From AP-15 sp963724435 (GTDB taxonomy: Bacteria > Pseudomonadota > Alphaproteobacteria > ATCC43930 > CGMCC-115725), in contig CAVRUN010000001.1 of assembly GCA_963724435.1 (NCBI GenBank), forward strand, positions 186,001-250,000: a DNA stretch of 64,000 nucleotides, given 5' to 3'. Below the pieces are notes generated by a model, which searched no databases, was not told the DNA's origin, and saw nothing but the letters and a program-made list of their open reading frames with translations. The stretch's first letter is position 1. Each line of letters begins with the position of its first letter. Shown here piece after piece: positions 61,168 through 64,000 of this stretch. A program made the translations under genes and the position numbers.

Positions 61168-62379
61168 GTGCAGCGGATTGTCGTCCTCGGCGCCGGGTTT
61201 GCCGGGCTATGGTCGGCGATTGGTGCTGCGCGCAAGCTCGACGAATTGGGCATCGAGCCGGATCGCGTTGCGGTGACATTGGTCGATCGCAGCGCGTTTC
61301 ACTCGATCCGCGTGCGCAATTACGAGGCGGAGCTGGGCGACACCCGCCTTCCACTCGACGACATCCTGCGTGCGATCGGCGTCTCCCGCGTCGAAGCCGA
61401 CGTAACCGAACTGGACTTCACAAACCGCCGCGTCCTGTTTTCCGACGCCGAGCCGGTGTCGTATGATCGGCTGGTCTTCGCACTGGGCAGCCGACTGGTG
61501 CGCCCTCCGATCCCCGGGCTCGCGGAATACGCCTTCGATGTCGACACGTACGACGCCGGGGTGCGGCTGAACCAGCACATCGCGGGATTGTCCGAGCGCG
61601 AGACGTCCCGCGGACAATGGACGGCACTCGTCATAGGCGGCGGGCTGACCGGGATCGAGGTCGCGACCGAAATGCCTGGCAAATTGCGCACCGCACTGGG
61701 CGGAGCACGGGGCACACCGCGCGTCATCATCGCCGACCGGCAGCGCTGGATCGGCTCCGATATGGGTGACGAAGCCCGTGCCGTGATCGACGAGGCGTTG
61801 TCGGCGCTCGGCGTTGAACAGCGGCCCGGCGTCTCGGTCTCGGCAATTGATAAGGACGGCGCTACCCTCGCAAACGGCGAGCGGATCGACGCCGCGACGG
61901 TGGTGTGGTGCGCTGGGCTGCAGGCCCATCCGCTGACCCAGTGCTTCCCGGTCGAACGCGACCGGTTCGGCCGCGTGCCGGTCGACGAATTTCTCAAGGT
62001 AAAGGGCATGCCGGCCGAATTTGCCGCCGGCGATGTTGCCTGGTTCCCGATAGACGGCAACCGCTCCTGCGTGATGTCGTGTCAGCACGGCCGGCCGATG
62101 GGCCGGTTCGCCGGTCATAACGTTGTCTGCGACCTCCTCGGCTTGCCGATGCTGCCGCTAACGATCGACTGGTATACGACGATTCTCGATCTTGGGCCGT
62201 GGGGCGCGGTTTGCACCGCCGGCTGGGACCGCCATGTCGCGACCACCGCAGAGTCCGCCAAGCGCACCAAAATGATCATCAACCGCGAGCGGATCTACCC
62301 GCCGCGTTCAGGTGACCGCCGCGAAATCTTCGATGCCGCCGCACCAGTCGTGCAAGCGCCGCCGGCGTTCTTTCATTGA
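61168..62379 (+). CDS. NADH dehydrogenase type 2-like FAD oxidoreductase
   Basis: This 403-residue flavoprotein has the FAD motif IVVLGAGFAGLWSA at the start, YDRLVFALGSRL, a second nucleotide motif VIGGGLTGIEVATEM, and the C-terminal GDVAWFP with MSCQHGRPMGRFAGHN. It belongs to the single-subunit NDH-2 family, which transfers electrons from NADH to quinone. No C-terminal membrane anchor is obvious. The start is taken at GTG 61168, 10 bases after the thiolase stop; an overlapping start at 61099 is possible. Its neighbour offers no clear pathway. Confidence 0.88.
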   Translation: MQRIVVLGAGFAGLWSAIGAARKLDELGIEPDRVAVTLVDRSAFHSIRVRNYEAELGDTRLPLDDILRAIGVSRVEADVTELDFTNRRVLFSDAEPVSYDRLVFALGSRLVRPPIPGLAEYAFDVDTYDAGVRLNQHIAGLSERETSRGQWTALVIGGGLTGIEVATEMPGKLRTALGGARGTPRVIIADRQRWIGSDMGDEARAVIDEALSALGVEQRPGVSVSAIDKDGATLANGERIDAATVVWCAGLQAHPLTQCFPVERDRFGRVPVDEFLKVKGMPAEFAAGDVAWFPIDGNRSCVMSCQHGRPMGRFAGHNVVCDLLGLPMLPLTIDWYTTILDLGPWGAVCTAGWDRHVATTAESAKRTKMIINRERIYPPRSGDRREIFDAAAPVVQAPPAFFH

Positions 62380-62467
62380 GGCATTTGGGCCGCGACCAGG
62401 CTTTGAGCAGAATTTCCGAACTTTTCCAGCGTATTGATCTCGAATGCGATTTGCTTAGATCGCGGTC

Positions 62468-63361
62468 ATGACAGATGTCCCCACTTTCGCGATTCCGCCG
62501 ACATTTCTCGGCGTTGCTCGTACCGATCCGACCGCCGCGATTTGCATTGCCGGCATTCCGTATGACCTCGGCACCTCGAACCGGCCTGGTGCGCGCTTTG
62601 GGCCAGCGGCGATCCGTCAGGCGAGCCGAATGCTGGTCGATGGCGACCACCCGGCCAATGGCGTCGATCCGGCTAAGCTCGATCTCGCCGATATCGGCGA
62701 TTTCCGACTTGCCCATGGCGACATTCTGGGCAGCCTCGCCAAGATCGAAGCACAGGCCACCCCAATAAAGCATCTGGCGGCGCTGGGCGGCGATCACACC
62801 GTCACCTTGGGACTGCTGCGCGCATTGGCAAAGCGACGCGGGCCATTGGGACTCGTGCATTTCGACGCCCATGTCGACACCTGGCCCGATAGTTTTAGCT
62901 TGGTCTGGGGACACGGCTCACCCTTCTACCACGCGATCGAAGAGGGGCTGATCGATCCCCACCACATGGTGCAGATCGGCATTCGTTCGCCGATGAGCCG
63001 CGAGGTGCGGGACTGGACCGTTGGCAAGGGCGTGACGATCCTGTTCGCCGAGGACGTTCATGAAACCGGCCCCGCCGCCGCTGCCGCTCGCATCCGCGAG
63101 GTGATCTGTGACATGCCGGTCTATCTGACCTTCGATGTCGACGCGCTTGACCCGGCCTTTGCTCCCGGCACCGGCACGCCCGAAATCGGCGGGCTCGCCA
63201 CTTGGCAAGTGCGGGCGATCCTGCGGCGCCTCTCTGGGCTCGATTTTGTCGGCATGGATGTCGTCGAGGTATCGCCGCCCTACGACACCGCGGAGATCAC
63301 CGCGCTTGCCGCCGCGACGATCGTCTGGGACTACATCGCGTTATTGGCGCCGCGCGGTTGA
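62468..63361 (+). CDS. speB: Agmatinase (ureohydrolase family)
   Basis: The 297-residue product has all three Mn2+-binding motifs of the arginase/agmatinase family: GGDHTVTLG, HFDAHVDTW and SFDVDALDP in its TFDVDALDPAFAPGTGTPE form. It hydrolyses agmatine to putrescine and urea; a closely related guanidino substrate is possible. It lies upstream of the ornithine decarboxylase gene, another putrescine source. Confidence 0.88.
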   Translation: MTDVPTFAIPPTFLGVARTDPTAAICIAGIPYDLGTSNRPGARFGPAAIRQASRMLVDGDHPANGVDPAKLDLADIGDFRLAHGDILGSLAKIEAQATPIKHLAALGGDHTVTLGLLRALAKRRGPLGLVHFDAHVDTWPDSFSLVWGHGSPFYHAIEEGLIDPHHMVQIGIRSPMSREVRDWTVGKGVTILFAEDVHETGPAAAAARIREVICDMPVYLTFDVDALDPAFAPGTGTPEIGGLATWQVRAILRRLSGLDFVGMDVVEVSPPYDTAEITALAAATIVWDYIALLAPRG

Positions 63362-63439
63362 GGTATCCCACACGCTACTAGAAAATTGAAATAACTCCTT
63401 GCATCGACGGCGAAAAACGCCATTTTAGCGGCCTGACGC

Positions 63440-63733
63440 AAATCGCACGTGCCTAGGACCCCGTGCGTCGGGGTGCTGCTACGACGTAACGCGTCTCTTT
63501 CGGTCGAGCCGGTCACCCGTGGGCCGGTGTCCTTAAGGGAACGGATATGGTCCGGCACGCAATGCGAAGTCCTCGCACGGTCTCCCGCATTTAATCGGGA
63601 GGCCTGCCGCCGCGGACGATTGAGCCGGCAAAACCGGCGTCCGCCGCGGCCCCTCACCCAAATCGGTCATCCCGCCGTCACCGCTTGTCGCGGTCGGTGC
63701 AGATGTCGCCTCCTTACCGATGGAGGGCTGTGC
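63440..63733 (+). ncRNA. Candidate speF-type riboregulatory leader of the decarboxylase gene
   Basis: The 373-base gap before the decarboxylase has no convincing gene but is full of stem-loops: ACCCCG/CGGGGT (63458-63474), CTCCCG/CGGGAG (63582-63601) and a nested stem 63606-63650 (GCCGC, CGGACG, GCCGG with their complements). The last hairpin is CCTCC (63709-63713) against GGAGG (63722-63726). The speF RNA motif is a conserved leader upstream of ornithine decarboxylase in alphaproteobacteria. Size and position fit that motif; I could not compare it base by base. Confidence 0.6.
63709..63726 (+). promoter_or_regulatory. Ribosome-binding-site-sequestering hairpin
   Basis: CCTCC (63709-63713) and GGAGG (63722-63726) form a short stem with an 8-base loop. 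GGAGG is also the ribosome-binding site of the ATG at 63735. When folded, it would block translation of the decarboxylase, as expected for an RNA switch. Confidence 0.7.
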
Positions 63734-63734
63734 G

Positions 63735-64000
63735 ATGGCAAGAACCCGCCATGGCTTCAATCGTCCGCTCGCGGACCCGGCTCTGCCGGATGTCGATGCG
63801 TTGATCGCCGAGCTGCGGCCGAGTGATCCTTTGCTGTGCCTGCGTCCGGCGACGATCGCCACGGCGGCGCGACGTTTTGTCGGCGCCTTTCCGGGCGATG
63901 TTCTCTACGCGGTCAAATGTAACCCGGAGCCGAGCGTTCTGCGGGCATTGTGGGCCGGCGGTGTTCGTCATTTCGACTGCGCCTCGCTCGCCGAAGTGAA
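63735..64000 (+). CDS. Ornithine/lysine/diaminopimelate decarboxylase family (type III PLP), N-terminal part
   Basis: The frame starts at ATG 63735 after GGAGGG and runs off the end of the window. The first 88 residues contain the fold-type III PLP-lysine motif FPGDVLYAVKCNPEP and then HFDCASLAEVK. This segment fits bacterial ornithine decarboxylase of the eukaryotic-like type, which makes putrescine from ornithine. Arginine or diaminopimelate as substrate cannot be excluded from this fragment alone, but the speF-like leader and the nearby agmatinase favour ornithine. Confidence 0.88.
   Translation, partial: MARTRHGFNRPLADPALPDVDALIAELRPSDPLLCLRPATIATAARRFVGAFPGDVLYAVKCNPEPSVLRALWAGGVRHFDCASLAEV

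Noticed and set aside
63449..63826. Plus-strand open frame across the decarboxylase leader
   Set aside because: It runs through strong stem-loops into the decarboxylase in another frame, with Arg/Cys-rich shadow-like sequence. The structured-RNA reading explains the region better.
1..64000. CRISPR arrays, rRNA, prophage genes, toxin-antitoxin pairs
   Set aside because: Read through on both strands; no regularly spaced repeats, rRNA-like stretches, phage structural motifs or recognisable toxin-antitoxin pairs were found.

Overview
The window is GC-rich, gene-dense bacterial chromosome, most likely from an alphaproteobacterium. Three things point there: the run pyrB-pyrC-plsY-dprA-topA-rnr-(S41 protease)-rpmG, a suf operon led by an Rrf2-type regulator and carrying SufU and SufT, and an ornithine decarboxylase gene preceded by a long structured leader that resembles the alphaproteobacterial speF RNA. 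The large hopanoid cluster would suit a Rhodospirillales-like or related environmental organism. No rRNA, tRNA or CRISPR array was recognised, so the placement rests on gene content and synteny alone.

Layout. 1-1.7 kb: the end of an MFS transporter and small hypothetical genes. 1.8-13.6 kb: the pyrBC-plsY-dprA-topA-rnr-ctp-rpmG housekeeping block, interrupted by an AT-richer DUF4145/zinc-ribbon gene. 13.8-17.5 kb: a glutathione S-transferase, a class III aminotransferase and an amidohydrolase. 17.6-22.4 kb: a lipid-linked glycan module (GT87 membrane transferase, methyltransferase-GT2 fusion, GtrA, and a frameshifted methyltransferase), followed by an IS3-family remnant. 23.4-31.1 kb: MaoC hydratase, GMC oxidoreductase, an IS66 element with both ends, a patatin-like lipase and a Cys/Met-metabolism PLP enzyme. 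31.2-37.4 kb: regulator-sufBCDS-sufU-sufT on the minus strand, with a perfect palindromic operator at its head. 37.5-42.4 kb: a glycogen-debranching-type hydrolase, a two-component system and a small Cys-containing protein. 42.6-55.4 kb: hopanoid biosynthesis (hpnK, an LDH-family gene, hpnJ, hpnI, ispH, hpnH, hpnG, hpnF, hpnE, hpnD, hpnC). 55.5-62.4 kb: a membrane protein, an amidase with a small partner, HMG-CoA-lyase-like enzyme, CDF cation efflux, thiolase and an NDH-2-like oxidoreductase. 62.5-64 kb: agmatinase and the start of an ornithine decarboxylase gene behind a structured leader.

How the parts fit. HpnD, HpnC and HpnE convert farnesyl diphosphate to squalene, HpnF cyclises it to hopene, HpnH and HpnG build the adenosyl/ribosyl side chain, and HpnI, HpnK and HpnJ form the cyclitol-ether head group. 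IspH supplies isoprenoid precursors. The suf genes form a complete Fe-S assembly operon, which matters locally because IspH, HpnH and HpnJ all need [4Fe-4S] clusters. Agmatinase and ornithine decarboxylase both produce putrescine.

Most notable: (i) a GtrA/GtrB/GtrC-like glycan module in which the GtrB-type GT2 is fused to a methyltransferase and a GT87 enzyme probably takes the GtrC role; (ii) a speF-like leader ending in a hairpin that pairs with the decarboxylase ribosome-binding site; (iii) a dihydroorotase lacking the HxH metal motif; (iv) an LDH-like dehydrogenase inside the hopanoid head-group genes; (v) a dprA gene whose only suitably placed start seems to be CTG. I found no clear defence or mobile system beyond the two insertion sequences and the DUF4145 gene.
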